Positions 23,829 through 37,177 are shown, counted from the first letter of the stretch. The stretch is DNA of 64,000 nucleotides from Archegozetes longisetosus (GCA_018873245.2 JAEMBT020000006.1:3319855-3383854); one strand, 5' to 3'. Notes: a model not told the origin generated them from the sequence alone. Made by a program: numbers and translations.

Positions 23829-26089
23829 AGAATCAATAAATTTTGTCTGAAATTCTATTTGTTCCCCTTTGCATTTTCAGAAATTGTCAAAATCCTGAGA
23901 TATAAACCTTGATCCTCCTTATGAAATTTTCAAATGTACTGGAATCAACGAGACCTGGTCACACTACTCGACAACTTATCTACGCTTTGTTACATAAGAA
24001 CCCTGACTTGTTCACAATAGTGTATACAAAAGTGATAGTGTATGACTTTTGGATTACCTTAAGCTTTGTCTCACACGAATATAATGTTTCAAGTACCTGA
24101 TTACTGAAAGATCAAAGTTTGTAAGCAACAAACAATCAAGATACTCTGAACTTGAGACATTCTTTTGAAGATGAAACAAGAATAAAATCAATCCATTTCT
24201 TCACCTGAACGTATCTCTTCGTAAATAGAAAGAGATTTCATTTTCAAATTGTAAAAGTTCTATATAAGAATTCTGAAGTAAGAACCCAGTTGAATTTTTT
24301 AGATATAATGTGTTTATCGGTCCCTAAACATTTTTGAAAAATTTTAAGTGTAAGTTTACACAAGGTTTTCATATTGAAGTCAATGTTCTTATAAGCATCA
24401 CCTTAAAACTAAAAATTACTGTTAGATATGGTGTGCGACAAAAAATTAGCAAAGCCCTTTTATTCATAAAAAATTTAATAAACGCATATAGGTTAACTTT
24501 ATTATTGCCAAACGGTAGTGCATTTTTTCACATTTCAAAATTATTATATTATAAAAAGATTTTGACTGCTTCATAGGTCACAGTAAAACATATTTAACAC
24601 GCAAACATGATATCGATGAAAGACTTCACATTAAATTTTCAAAAAATCAACTCCACTATTTTCCAATAGTTCTTTAATTTGTTTAATACGACTTTTTACA
24701 TCAAATTAAGCATAATTAAGGTTATTTAAATGAAATTTTTGGTTTTATACCACAACTAGATCTACTACAAGTATCATTTCGAAATCTCGTGCCTTCGCAG
24801 TTATTAGACGTTCTCTATATACTGTTATTAGGTTTTATTAATCTTTAAACATCTTAAATTTTTCGTGATGTCAAACTGAATAAATTAAAGCATTGTTTTA
24901 ATTTAAAAAATACTGCTATCAAAAAAATGTTTCAAATCTCATATCCAACTATAATTACTTGTTACCTATTAAATTTAAAATTAGCGCCAAATTCTAAACT
25001 TTTTGAAGAAAGGTTTTAAAATTCAAATATATTTTGTAATTGATATTTGTTTTACATTATATGATTGTGAACAACCAGGCAAATGGTATAGTTAATACAA
25101 ATAAAAGTTTTGCCAATTTTCTGATGCAAACCATATGTTAACATATAACTTCAATACTATCTGTCATTTCAAGATTGATTGCAAATTGAAGTGAGTTATC
25201 ATAAGAAAATATCCGCAAATAAACAAAATGTTTTAAAATAGTTATCAATAAATAATAATTAAATGAGAGATTTTTAAAAGTGTTTGAATTTGCCAATTGC
25301 TACGCTTCAGAAATCCAGTCACTGGCTGAATCTATATTTAATACAAATTTTTTATATTGAAAATGTTATCGATAATTTGTTTGAAAAACTTCTCATTTAA
25401 TTACACAGATTTTGTAAAAGTTAAAAGCAATTTGTTTTAGCTTAGAGCGACTGAATTTCTAATTTATTAATTAAAAATGACAGAAATTGATGTCACTGTG
25501 AAGCATAAACAAATTTGACAGTTTTTGAAGATTTGTGACTATTTATTCAAACATTAACCCTTCCTCAATTTATTGGAGGAAGTGTTTTAAAAATCATTTC
25601 AATCATTGTGTCAAAAGCCATATAAATATTTTAAGATATGATTGCTTGAAATAATATCTAGTCGACTAACACACAAGTCTTAAGTAAACTCCGATACTAT
25701 ATATAACGTCAATAAAATATCGTTCAATAATTATATTGTCTTCCTTCAAGTGAAATCAGTCAACTCTCTAACGTATTACATCCCCTAGTTTTAAATATAA
25801 TTTTTTAATTTCAACTTGGGTTGATAGTACACTTCAAACAAAATTTTCTTAATTTTCAAGATATGTCGTGAAATTATCCATTCAGAACATTTATTGTAAA
25901 TTTAAGTTTAAACTCACTCAGGCGAAATATGCATCTTTTCATATTAAGAAATTTATTGTTTATTAGTGATTGAAGCACTGAAAGTGCAACATTTCTTTCA
26001 TTGTATCAGCAACTTATTAAATGTATGAAGATTTTTCATATCTCCATCAGTTTATTTGACATCCTTTAATATAACAATTTCTATACAAT

Positions 26090-26265
26090 TAAGAAATTAA
26101 GTAGTTGTAATTTTTTATTAGTGATTGAATTGGTTCTGACTGAAGAGTAACAGGTTTGATTTCTTCCGTCTTGTTGTATAGTTTGAACAGCAGAACAGGA
26201 ACTTCTACATAACCATATGCACAGATTGCGATTTGCCTATATCCGCCTATATCCATCACTGTTTA
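26090..26265 (-). pseudogene. Possible decayed relative of the glycine-rich cuticle gene
   Basis: Read on the minus strand, a frame of about 57 codons contains YGYVEVPVLLFKLYN followed by EEIKPVTLQSEPIQSLI, then stops. EIKPVTLQSEPIQ resembles EIKPVAVKSDAIQ in the intact gene 2.7 kb away on the same strand. No signal exon, glycine-rich part or C-terminal block follows. The similarity is short, so this may be a truncated paralogue or coincidence. Confidence 0.35.
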
Positions 26266-28442
26266 TGGCCTTATTGTTGACATCAATTTTTAATGATCCT
26301 TCATCGTCGAAATTACCAATATACACTTCGAAAAGTGTAATTCGAAATTTTCAAACTTGTTTTAAATATCAGTGATTATTATTCTTTCATATCTAAAACG
26401 TACGGTAATAATTACAACGACTTTTTGTATTGAATTGTGTTTTCAATCAACAGTAAAATATAAATTTACCTGAGCCTTCGCTCAGTTTTTCATCATAACG
26501 ACAATTTTACACAACTATTTATTTTTGCAAACATTGTTTTAAAAAGGTTTTTGAAGCAATAAATCTAAGTTGTCTAATTATTAAAATGGCAATCAATAGT
26601 ATTTTCAATTTTTATGTTTGAATTAATATTAAACACGAAGGCTTTAGCAAAAAAGTCCTTTACAGAGTTATTGGAATACAGGACTATGGCTATGAAATTG
26701 TCAATTAATAGATGAGAATTTGTAAGAAATACTAAAATTCCTAAGATTTTTAACAAGGTTTCATTCATCTACTTTGAAAGTAACTAGATCAATGAAGGTT
26801 CAAAAAATCGAAGAACAGCAACCGAACTGAAAATCACAAGTCTAACCTGTGAAAAGATGAGAAACAATCTTTGAAAATTGTACTGAAATACACGATAGTT
26901 GCTCTGGAAATTAAAAGTTATCTATTATTTATTGGCAGTCTTCTTATTTCATTTCACCTGTCTTCTAACTCTTAGCTATAAATGTTGTTGCCTGAAGCCA
27001 TAGAAATTTTTGTTTCATGATCTGAATTGAATTGACTTGACTTTGATTGACAAGCAATAGTATAAGTAAAAATATGGAAATTTTCAAGTTAAATGGATTA
27101 TTTCCGGCTTCTATCACTAACAGAAATAAGAAAACTTCAAACGAATAGAAAAAACATGATGAATTGATAATGTATGTATACTATATTATATTCGACAGAC
27201 CTTTTCAGAATAAAAATGCCTACATTCTCATCTTGATAAATTTTTGTGATACTTACATTCAAAATCTGAAATATTCTTTCTCATTTTGTACATAAGTTTC
27301 CATATGTGAAACTTATCATTAGAATGAAATTTCATATTTTGCATTTACAAATTAATTTGACAAAAGAAATTTATCGCCACCACTAATAGTTTCTTCAACT
27401 ATTCGTGATTAGTCTCCACCACTTAGTTCTTCAGTATGCTTGTTTAGAAAAACCGCCTTTGTATCCTACAACGATACTTACATCGAGAACTCCTGTTAAT
27501 ACTCAAGCATAAACTTATTAAAACTACCATTATATCGTCTACTAGATCTCTTCCTGCTTTTGCAACAATAGTTTAAATAACCACAAATATTCTATCATTA
27601 TTCAACTGCTTCCTCCTCAAAAATTTATAGAAAACTTTTTCAGCTAAAATTACCAGCTTTAATCTTCTATACCAGCCCTTCAATCGTGGATCAGAACAAT
27701 TCATAATTTGCTGCTTTTACACAATTAGTTAATCTTGTCAATTAGTTAACTGAGAATAATTATTTAAGGTTGAAAATTAAGATTTCCAATCGGCTATAGT
27801 TATTTAACAGCAATTTATCTTCAAGTTTTGGTTGTCTAAATAGAGATTATGATTAGAAAACACTTTGAAATTTATATGAATCTCAAATAATCAGTTAATT
27901 GAATAATTCTAAGGAAAACTAAATAATAAATTTTGATTCCATAGGATTCATTTTTTAAACTTATAAGAGAAAATTAAAATTCTATTTATGTTCTTTATTC
28001 ATTTTCTCTCAATACTTTTTCTAAGTCATGACAGAAAAAAACATTTTTCCTCAAGCAATCTACACTTAATTGATTTATGTCTTTGACTAAGTATGAAATT
28101 GATTTACTGTAATTCATGGATAATTGGCTTTTAAAAGTTGAGAAAAAATCATCAAACCTAAATAAGTAATTTATGGAGCTTTTACTACACATAAATAAGT
28201 TTTTCTATTGAAGAAATTTTCTTTTAAAATAATTATGGTCTCATTTTCAGTTCAATAAATTTTTATTGCATTGCTTCCGTTTAAGGAAAATTAAATATTA
28301 CATTTTTTAAAATGTATTAACATTCACATGTGAAAACTTTTCATTTAACTAAATTTATATTTTACATTTTCTTATATCAAATCTTCATAAAAATATTTTA
28401 TGTTAAACGATTATTGCCTAAATACTTTTCTTTAAAATTCAT
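26266..28442. other. Downstream flank of the cuticle gene, no gene seen
   Basis: Apart from the probable polyadenylation signal at 28262-28267, I see nothing supported. The minus-strand ORFs at 26574-26768 and 27995-28192 are AT-rich frames without motifs. Confidence 0.45.
28262..28267 (-). promoter_or_regulatory. Probable polyadenylation signal AATAAA of the cuticle gene
   Basis: AATAAA on the minus strand lies about 175 bp beyond the stop codon of the cuticle gene. It is a reasonable position, but other A/T-rich hexamers occur nearby. Confidence 0.4.
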
Positions 28443-29526
28443 TTAATATAGACCACCTGCTCCCCCAGATGATTTAGAAACAGCCAATCCACCACCGTAT
28501 CCACCGCTGGAGACTCCGGAAAAGCCACCATATCCACCACTGGCTCTCTTCTCACCTTTGGCTACAATAGTCTGGATCTCTTCCTGAACAGGTCTGATTT
28601 CTTGAATAATTTTTCTATAAGGAGTGATAATTTCTCGAACTTCTTGGTAAATGGGTTTGGTCACTTGATGGACAAGCTTATGTGGTTCATCTTCAGATGA
28701 TGTCTGTTGAGTTTCACCAGCAGCTCCTTGATGTTGCTGAAGAACCTTAACATTGCTTGAGGCAGATCTGAACAAAATAGTGAGTGGAAGAACACTGGCA
28801 TCGACCTCGATCACTTGCGGTTGAATTGCATCTGATTTAACAGCGACTGGTTTGATCTCAACTGAGTGTCGAGTTTGGACAGCGGCTGTAATAGGACCAC
28901 CTCCATAACTACCACCAGCTGCTCCACCATATCCTCCTCCAGATGATGCACTGCTTGCTCCACCATAACCAGATCTTCTCATAAAATAGCTGCTACTATA
29001 TCCACCCGCTTGACAAGCAGCGATCAGGACAGCAAGTACTAATAACTAAGTGAAATTTTTAAAGGAAAAGATAGTTAATTTTAGAAGATATATCAAGATT
29101 TACAGTCAGTGAAACATATCAGACACATCTTGCAATGCTATTTTGGATAACCGCAGTTAGAGTTCGAACATTTTACAAAATGATAAGATAATTTGCTAGT
29201 AAGATTAAGGTTCAATAATTTTTATATTCGAAATGAATTTCTTATATTGAAATAAAATATACAAATTTTCAGTCTTGAGTTAAAACGATTCTAAAGAAAG
29301 CTTGATTTGAAAAATAATAAGTTCGAAATATTTTACTTTCGAAAAAGTTTTACTAAGACAATATTAAGCAAAAGATTCAAAGTCAATTTCTTATTTTGGT
29401 ATAAATGATAGAAAATTTTAGCTTTGAATAAAATTTTTTCTCAAGATAATTTCACACAAATTGATAAGTAATACAAAACTAAAATATTTCACTATTAAAA
29501 AAAATTTTCATAGTTACTTTGAACAT
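28443..29526 (-). CDS. Glycine-rich secreted cuticle-type protein
   Basis: Two coding exons: 29518-29526 (ATG TTC AAA only) and 28443-29045, joined across a 472-bp intron (GTAACT..CACTTAG). The product has 203 residues. Residues 1-16 (MFKLLVLAVLIAACQA) are a typical signal peptide. Two Gly/Tyr/Ser-rich stretches with GYGG repeats (about 25-55 and 172-203) flank a conserved-looking core. That core includes VEIKPVAV, VLPLTILFRS, EDEPHKLVHQVTKPI and EVREIITPYRKIIQEIRPVQ. Such proteins, known to me from mite and other arthropod sets, are thought to be structural components of the cuticle. The split of the signal peptide after a tiny first exon is common in arthropod cuticle genes. A TATA box lies about 120 bp upstream of the ATG. 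Starting at the internal Met25 would lose the signal peptide, so the two-exon model is preferred. The family assignment is by resemblance only. Confidence 0.85.
29518..29526 (-). CDS. First coding exon of the cuticle gene (9 nt)
   Basis: ATG TTC AAA is followed by the donor GTAACT. Joined to exon 2 (TTA TTA GTA CTT ...), it gives a continuous hydrophobic signal peptide in phase 0. It was chosen because the upstream TATA box and the phase fit; no competing ATG nearby does both. Confidence 0.75.
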
Positions 29527-29646
29527 TTTGATGAGCCTAAAAATAAGCTATTTATTTTCAAAAGTGAAGTAAATTTCGATATTTTTACTAAACTTGCAAG
29601 CTTCAAGTCTGAAACTTATTGATCATTTCTATCGTGAGAACAGCTG

Positions 29647-29654
29647 CTTATATA
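29647..29654 (-). promoter_or_regulatory. TATA box of the cuticle gene
   Basis: TATATAAG on the minus strand. A start of transcription about 30 bp further on (near 29620) would give a 5' leader of about 95 nt before the ATG at 29526. Confidence 0.65.
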
Positions 29655-30570
29655 GTAAACTGAAATCTTTGCCGAAGGCATCAATTGCTTTAATTACAGT
29701 TCAGAAAAACAGATGAATGGAAGAGAAAGTGAACGAATTTTAAAATGTAGAAAAAAATGTACTTCACTTCTGCAGGAATGAGTGAAAGAAAGAGTCAAAT
29801 CCAATAAATTTTTTTATTCTAAAAAATAATAAATTACCTCAAAATGGAACACAAATTGCATAAATAGCTGTAAATGTTTAGGGGGATTGTACTCCCAGAC
29901 CAGTAGTCATATATTTGTATGATAAGGGTTAAAGTGATAGAAAAAGAAGAAAAAGTAGATTAAAAATGATTCGTTTTAAGAGGATCAAAGTCAAACTCAT
30001 TGAGTTGGCCTTATTTTCACTATTCAATGGTTGCAAACATTAAAATATTAAGTATGAATAAAAAATAGATCATCTTTTTGAAGAATGAGATAAGTGTATG
30101 CTATTTTATAATTGAGTTATGCTGTTCTTTAATTTTCGATTTATAAGTACTATTTTTTCTAATGTTAATTTCAAGCAGAGATCAAACTGTAACTGCGAAG
30201 CTTTTAATTACATTATTACCATTCTTTGCTGCATTTAATTATGGTTCAATAGATTTTTGAAAGTTAATTCAGTTTTAAATTTTTATTTAAATTTTTGAAA
30301 TTCCTATTCAGTTCGAATCATTAGGCGCAAGAATGGGATAAAAAATGAAGCAACATTTTGAAAACATATCCTAACAGTCTCACCTCATACTTAACTTAAG
30401 ATTTTTAAGATTGAGTTTCATCATTTGAAAGACAATAAAATCCTTTCGTTAAATCTTTAGTCATAATATAAAAAGATTCAATTTATTGAATGAATATTTT
30501 ATTACAGGTAGTCAATGAATTTTCATTTGCTTTAAAATATCTCAAAATCTAAGTCACTCAACAAAATTTA

Positions 30571-30788
30571 CGGCCTTATTCACAAATAATATTTAAGTTA
30601 AGAATGACTTTTCAAAAGTTGATAGCTCATAATCTTCTATTTAGATTATGTCCAGATTTAGCCGATAGAACTTTAGTGCAGTTAAGCTTTAATTGTGAAA
30701 ATTTTAGACCCAAACTCTTATTCCTTCTCATACAACAATTTGGTTAAGTCACACTTAGGCCTCGAGTGCAGTTCATCAATACTGCTGT
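30571..30788 (-). repeat. Dispersed repeat, copy 2 (inverted relative to 14750-14967)
   Basis: The reverse complement of this segment aligns from end to end with 14750-14967, both bounded by CAGCAGTATTGATGAAC and ATTTGTGAATAAGGC. Conserved and diverged blocks alternate, as expected of an old interspersed repeat. Confidence 0.7.
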
Positions 30789-31044
30789 AGTCCTCTTATA
30801 CTTTGAAGGTTGATAAAAGAAGAGATTCAAACCTATGAATAATAATTGTTTAATCTGATTATTAGAAATTTATTTGCAATATAAGCCCTATTCGCTAAAA
30901 TACAAATTGTCCAAAATAAAACTAAACTCAGATAAAGCAGTTAAAGGCTTTTACAAACTGATATTTTAGTCGCAATATCAATTAGTCATATACTGAAAAT
31001 TTAATCTATCAAAATGAACTTTTATTAATCTAATATGGTATACA

Positions 31045-31130
31045 AAAATAGTGTCAGGAAATGTTCTCTACAACATGTGTCTATTAATGCTATTAATGTC
31101 AATAATAGTCGCATTTCCTGGTACTTTTTT
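31045..31130. repeat. Very short inverted-repeat element
   Basis: AAAAATAGTGTCAGGAAATG at the left is mirrored by CATTTCCTGGTACTTTTTT at the right, about 86 bp overall. It could be a tiny MITE or an imperfect chance hairpin. Confidence 0.35.
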
Positions 31131-32406
31131 CACCAAATCTATCAACAAATTCTTCTCTAGTTCGATCACAAGACTTAGTTAACAAATAAGTTTTATAATT
31201 AAGAGCTCTTTGTTTTATTGAGAAGACCATTTAAATGCTACTTTTGTTTTTATCTCAAACATCATGATTAAAAAGTCGACTTTTCTTTTACTCTTTTCAA
31301 ACTTTATTCATAATTTACATCTAACCGATGCGTAATATTAAAGAAAAATTGTACTCAAAATTTGAGTTTAGTTTTATTATGGACAATCTGTAGGTTTTCA
31401 AAGCCGATTCCTCAAACGCTCTTGAATTAGATGCTTATCATCTTTCAAATAAAAATTACTTTTTTCTATATTTTTTTTATTTTGAAGCATTAACAACATC
31501 GCAAATAAAAGTCATTTAAATCGTTTTATTTAGCTCTGCTGGGCTATCAAAGTTAACTATGAAAGTGATAGAAATTTGAAATGGTAAACTTTATATGAAA
31601 ATTCTACTTTTTCTTCTCAAGTTCAAATTAAGGACAAGTGACTGCTTTATGATCTATTCAATTACCATTTTCTTCCAATTAAAACTTTAAATTATTTCTA
31701 TAATAATTGTGATATTTTAAAGCAACGAAATGCTGTAACTTGAAAGCTTTAAAATTTATTTTTTATAGTTTTCCATTCAAATTTTTAAGTGGGTTGGTTA
31801 CAGTTTAAACTTTTGGGTTGAAAATATTTTATTAATTTTAACAATTTGTTGGAATTAATTACTCAAGTTACAAAAGTTCATAACAACTTGAGTACTAATT
31901 ACAATTTTGTTAATAAGATGATATAAAAGAGTATACACCTGGAAGCTATTACAAATTAACGCGTTTTTAACCTGCCCTTCTATAGCTTGTGGTCATAATA
32001 ATGATAAGTGATAAAGCTTTTAGGTTAATCATCGAAATACGGAAAATTGAACAAAATTTGACAGAAACTAATAGATCTCTAAATAAAATGCATAATCAAT
32101 ACATATTCAACTATAATCCAGTTTATGATTTTTATAACTTATTCGATACACTTCGTGAGAGTTTTTTTCATCCCAACATTCTAGTAATAAATAATATTTT
32201 CATACTAAAAAAATTTAATTAGAATTATTGGGTGTCAAACAACGTGTCCTTTCCTTGCTAGGTAAACGTTGTCTAAAACTTTTGTACGACTAAAATGTTG
32301 GATAACTTTGTATTGGAATTGATTTATATTGATTAGCTTTAAACTAGATTAAATACTCTCTTATGTGTGTTTTGATAGCATGATCACTTGTTAAAATGTG
32401 ATTTTT

Positions 32407-32636
32407 GTAAACTCGCGGCGGTATAGATTTGCCTATTAAAACTTTCATTTGAACCTACTTTTTGAACAAATGTGTTAATGAATAGGCCATTCACTATGAA
32501 TTAAAAATACTTTATTGAATTGAATGTAGAAAGTATTTTTAATCCATAGTAAAAGGCCTATTCATTAACGCATTTGTTCAAAAAGTGGGCTCAAATGAAA
32601 GCTTTAACAGGCAAATTTATACCGCCACGAGTTTAC
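32407..32636. repeat. Foldback element, copy A (230 bp, arms about 107 bp)
   Basis: The arms run from GTAAACTCGCGGCGGTATAG to AAAAATACTTT and mirror back to TATACCGCCACGAGTTTAC, with a loop of about 16 bp. A second copy with the same ends and arms is at 38753-38980. It has no coding capacity. TA directly inside the outermost base could be a target site, but this is not clear-cut. Confidence 0.85.
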
Positions 32637-34052
32637 GACGGCATTGCTATAAGGCTTTCCTGTATTCGCACACACTTAGAAAGCGCTCAAATCCAATAGT
32701 TTCTTCACAAACTATTAAAGTTTTGAATCTTAATATGCAGTGATATTTCAAAACTATATTATTCTTGAACTTAAGATGCATTTGCAACTTAATTACTTCT
32801 TATTTTTAATTTTATATGACTAATGATTCACACGGAAAAACCTTCAAAAAATACTTATATTGTTTGTCAAGAACTAAAACTGACAAATAATTCAGTTTAC
32901 GACTATTTCATGATAAAATTGAATAGTATTTCTAAATGCAGTGAATGAAGTTTTTAAAAAAGTTTTCTTGACCAATCACGAGTGAAAATATAAGGATCTA
33001 AGGAACAGCATTGTTAATGTTATCTATACGTGTCTGTAGTTCCAACATAAACTTGTTTTCTTATGATATTGTTAGATGATATAATCAATTTTGTCAAACT
33101 ATAATGTACTTAAAACTTTAATATGGAACTAGTCCTTAATATTCTTATATCGATAAATGAGTTTGGTTTAAAAAGAGTTTCTTGTAATCATGTGATTGTA
33201 ATTTTAAATCTCTCGAATTATAGTCACCAAAATATCACTTAGACCTTAACTCTAAGAATCAAAACGAATATCAATTATTTTGAACGACTATTGTTAAAAC
33301 TTTGCAGGATGGGCTTTTCACTTCAAAGGAATAAACTCGAATAAGTTTGACCGTATGTTTCAAAATTTTACCTTATTTCAAGAGAGCATTTGTTAATATG
33401 TGAGGGAACAGATAACACAAGAATTAATGTGACAGCTTAGAACCCTTTCAAGGAAAGTCTCGCACTAAGAAGGTAACCATTTTATTAAATTAGGTGCCTT
33501 AGCTACAACCTAAAGCTGACAAATTCAAAATAAAAGCGTATAACTTCCAAATTTTGAAGCAATTTTCAAAAAATTTTTCAAAAAAAATTAATAAAAATTT
33601 ATTTATCATTCCTCACTGTAAACGGCTTCAATTGTCAGTTGGTTACACATTGAAGCGATATGAAATCTTCAAGAGATGACTTTCCTGTTTCTAAGAATAA
33701 AATATCAATTATGAAAGCGCATTAAATCATAAGTGATGATGGAATCGAAAATGCTGTCAGTAATTTCAAGATAATTGAAGCAGAGTATGAAAACATCAAG
33801 AAACCACATCAAATAAAAGGAAAATTTGTATTTCATTAAAGAAATTCTAATTAATTATGACAGCATGAACTTCCTCCTCGTAACGCGTCATTTTGTTAGG
33901 AAATATTTTCTTTGTTCTTCTTAATTATATTTTTAACCTATTCTCGTTAGTTAAAATAAACAGAACAACAATAGATGTGAACAAAGCAACTTTATGCACA
34001 AGAATAGTTTTGAATTACCTAAAGAGAAAATAATCTATACTTTACTATAAAA

Positions 34053-37000
34053 ATGCTACTTATTAATAAATATTTGATAATATGTTCTGCAGTTTTAGTT
34101 TTATTGATTAGTTATACCGACGCAGCCAGATCTAAAAGAAGAAAGTATTGTCACGCGAACGAACTTCTAAATTGTTGGGAAGACTTGCGTTTTTTTTCTG
34201 GACGAGTTAATGGGTCTGGGCTTCCACGCACCGAGAAAGAATTTGATTTTTACTGCGGGTATCATAAATTTTCAAATATCTATTAGTTCTTATGAAATTT
34301 CTCATAGTAGAAATGATTTCGATGTACTATTTTTAATTAAAATTTTAATTAAGTTTACAACATGTTGTTCTGGAAAAATGTGCTCGAAATTGGCTTAAAA
34401 AATGTGGGAATGCTTTACACACAGAGATTTTTGAACAAGTTTTGATAAAACCAACCTTAGAAAGCACGGATGAATTCTGTGATCCAAAACTGAACTTTAA
34501 AAGAGGTAAATATACAACTTTAGTATTTTCTACAATAGAAATCTTCAAAATTCTTGCCAATGAACACTAAATCTCGTCTTAAATGCTATTGAGATCTAGT
34601 TTCCCTTGAGTATGATCTAATAAGTTAAAATCAAATTTCAATGCAGGAGTTATCAAATGCATGATTCAGTTTTGCCTGTAATTTGTTTACTCAGGTCAAT
34701 TTAAACTAGCAATAACGCGCAATTTAGAGGAAGATACGATTTTTGTTATATTGCAATTCTTTGAACCTAAATCAAAGTTGATGAGTATTCATTTATTTGA
34801 GAATTATAATTTGCATAAATGAGATGATTAATTTTGGAAAGTATGCTTATTCTAAATCAACAGCAGGATGGTTGAGAAGTCGTGGTTTCAGTAGAAAAAT
34901 TGACTACACTAGAATTGGGTTTAATATTAGACTTTGTGGTTGTTTATCCTGAAATTTTATCTTAGTTTTTAATTTAGTATGATCACAGATTCCAAAATTA
35001 ATTTTCGTATCGATGGGAATCATGTTTGTGAAATAAATCTAATAATACTGATCTGGTCCAAAGGACCACTATATAATAGCAATAATCATAACATCGTTTG
35101 GACGTCTGAAAGTAAGCAATTTGTCTAATTGGCCTCACAATACAAACGAAAGCAGAAAAATCTATATGATCTGATATGGAATCCAATTTGAACAGGAGGC
35201 AATCTTTTGACTAAAGCTACTGGCCTTGCAATGATCATTATTTTGGCGTATTCTCCTTTTACTAATTGTAAACTTTAAGGCAGAACTTTCAGAGAAGGGA
35301 TTCTTATTAGTACTGAAAAATTTTTAGAAAGTTTCTAGAAATGTTTCTATAGTCTAAATATTTTTTCCATTGAAACTTAACGAACCTCAGGTTCAAGATA
35401 CAATAAAATATATTTTAGTAACAGTAGCAATTTTTAAGCCATAAGGAATAAGGTCTCTTTTAAATGTTGAGTAGCTTTAAAATAAGTTTGCAAATTAGAG
35501 AATTTGCATTTAGAAAATGAACTTCTTTGTTAAATAGTAGTTACTACTTCACTTTTACAATCTATTTTTAAAAGTAATTATAGGAGATAAGTCTACAAAT
35601 TTGAATCGATTAACGAACAAACAGTTTTTAACAATATAAAATTTATGATTACTTAACTTTGTTCTAATAAGAGGTTCATATTTTCCAATTGAAGGTTCAC
35701 GAAAAGAAAATTTCCTAACCTTTGGCGAGAAATTATCTCTCGATAAATTTTCTTAGAAACTTTAATCCTTATGCCTCAAACCTTTTTTACATCAATACTT
35801 ATACTAGTATACTTTTGACCTGTCCATTTTGAGCACTAATTTTTCGGCTGTTTTTGTTTACGTGAATGCAGAAACTGGACGTTAATAGTAGTCTTCCTCA
35901 TAACAGGTATAAAAGCTGAAGTTTAGTTTCAATCATTTTCAGAAATTATTATCACAAGTATTATCTATACATATTTGAAGGATTACATTGTGATCGCTAA
36001 GACCTATCGTTGATTAAGGGCTATAATTACAACCTTATCTCGAAAGGTGACATATTTTTATAATGAGACATCCAGCTCTCAGTTAAAAATAGTTAATTAC
36101 CAAACTTTAAACTCCCAAAGTAACTCGAGCCCAAGCATAATGCTAATCCTCGTCATTTAGTGATATGATTAAACTGTACGATGATCATAAATATCAAAAT
36201 TCTGATTTGATCCCATAACATTATACATTATTTTGCCTATATTACATCAATTTGAGGATATGAATGATTGGATGGAAGAAAATTATATTTCGAGTTAACT
36301 TTTTCAGATTTTAACTCACACTTTATGCAAATGAAATGAAATTCATGATATGTCTCAATGCCGAAATAAAAATAACAGACTTCATAGTTTCGATTCCAAT
36401 AGTGATTAATTAGAAATTTAATTGCATTTTACTCATTTTGAAGTATTTACTTTGTGTGTATCCAGTTATTCATGTGTAGATCGAAGGATTTAACGCTCTA
36501 GAGTCAAATATTTGCTTAATAGCATTGAAAAATTTACTTTCCGCAAACTTCCATTTAACCAAATTTATAATCCATAAATATTGCCAAAAATATGAACTCG
36601 CACTGAACTCAATTTTCTATAACCTTAGACTTCCTTAAGGAAGTACCATGTCTTCACTCAGAAGTCAAAATGCAATCAGGATATCGTTCGAAATGCGTCA
36701 AAAATATTCAAGCAGGTTTTGAGTGGATTCAAGATGTTTATACGAATAATTTTACGCAGCAATTTCAAGCTTCCTGTTGTGTTTACAATCGATGGGAGAA
36801 ATGCATAAGAGATTACATTACACAGGAGTGTGGTATAGTAAAGAAACATTCAATTCAAATATTCATCGGCTCAGTGACTTATCATCTGCTTGGACAAATT
36901 TGTCGATTTGATAAATTCGACCCGAATGGCGATTTGTGTCTATCATACTATCAACCAAAAGATATGATGCCCAAAGGGTTTAAGAGTAATTCATATTTTA

Positions 37001-37086
37001 GTTGGATTTTCTCATACGAATGCCCAAGTATTGGTTATGGTATTGTGCCTGAAGAGGATAGACTTGCTTTGAAATTAATCCCTTAA
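34053..37086 (+). CDS. Cysteine-rich secreted protein, 271 residues, family not recognised
   Basis: Three exons: 34053-34258, 34354-34505 and 36629-37086. The introns are 95 bp and 2123 bp, with GT..AG ends and matching phases (2, then 1). The total is 816 nt including the stop. The N-terminus (MLLINKYLIICSAVLVLLIS, cleavage expected near Ala24) is a signal peptide, followed by a basic ARSKRRK. The mature part has 15 cysteines, including 33, 41, 68, 78, 86, 111, 127, 142, the pair 169-170, 178, 187, 211, 223 and 251. Motifs include LEKCARNWLKKC and YNRWEKCIRDYITQECG. There is no transmembrane segment after the signal, so secretion is expected. The spaced Cys/aromatic pattern recalls helical arthropod extracellular proteins such as 27-kDa hemolymph glycoproteins or DUF19-like domains. 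I cannot confirm either and assign no function. Confidence 0.78.
34506..36628 (+). other. Second intron of the secreted-protein gene
   Basis: A 2123-bp intron from GTAAAT to ACCTTAG. The minus-strand ORFs at 34345-34560 and 34998-35186 have no support. Confidence 0.65.
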
Positions 37087-37177
37087 TAATATCGAAATTA
37101 AAATGGTTACAATTGCATTTATTACAATTTACAATAGAATACTCTTTGAATTATAAATCTTTAAGAAACTTTTTATG

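Larger units (their letters stand above)
21296..26089. other. Intergenic stretch with foldback elements, no gene seen
   Basis: It contains the elements at 21529-21720, 22337-22733 and 23792-23828. The ORFs at 23909-24100 and 24334-24576 lack motifs and splice context. Confidence 0.45.
29655..34052. other. Intergenic stretch with three repeats, no supported gene
   Basis: It contains the repeats at 30571-30788, 31045-31130 and 32407-32636. A frame with one internal stop at 33661-33838 is noted under findings. Confidence 0.45.
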
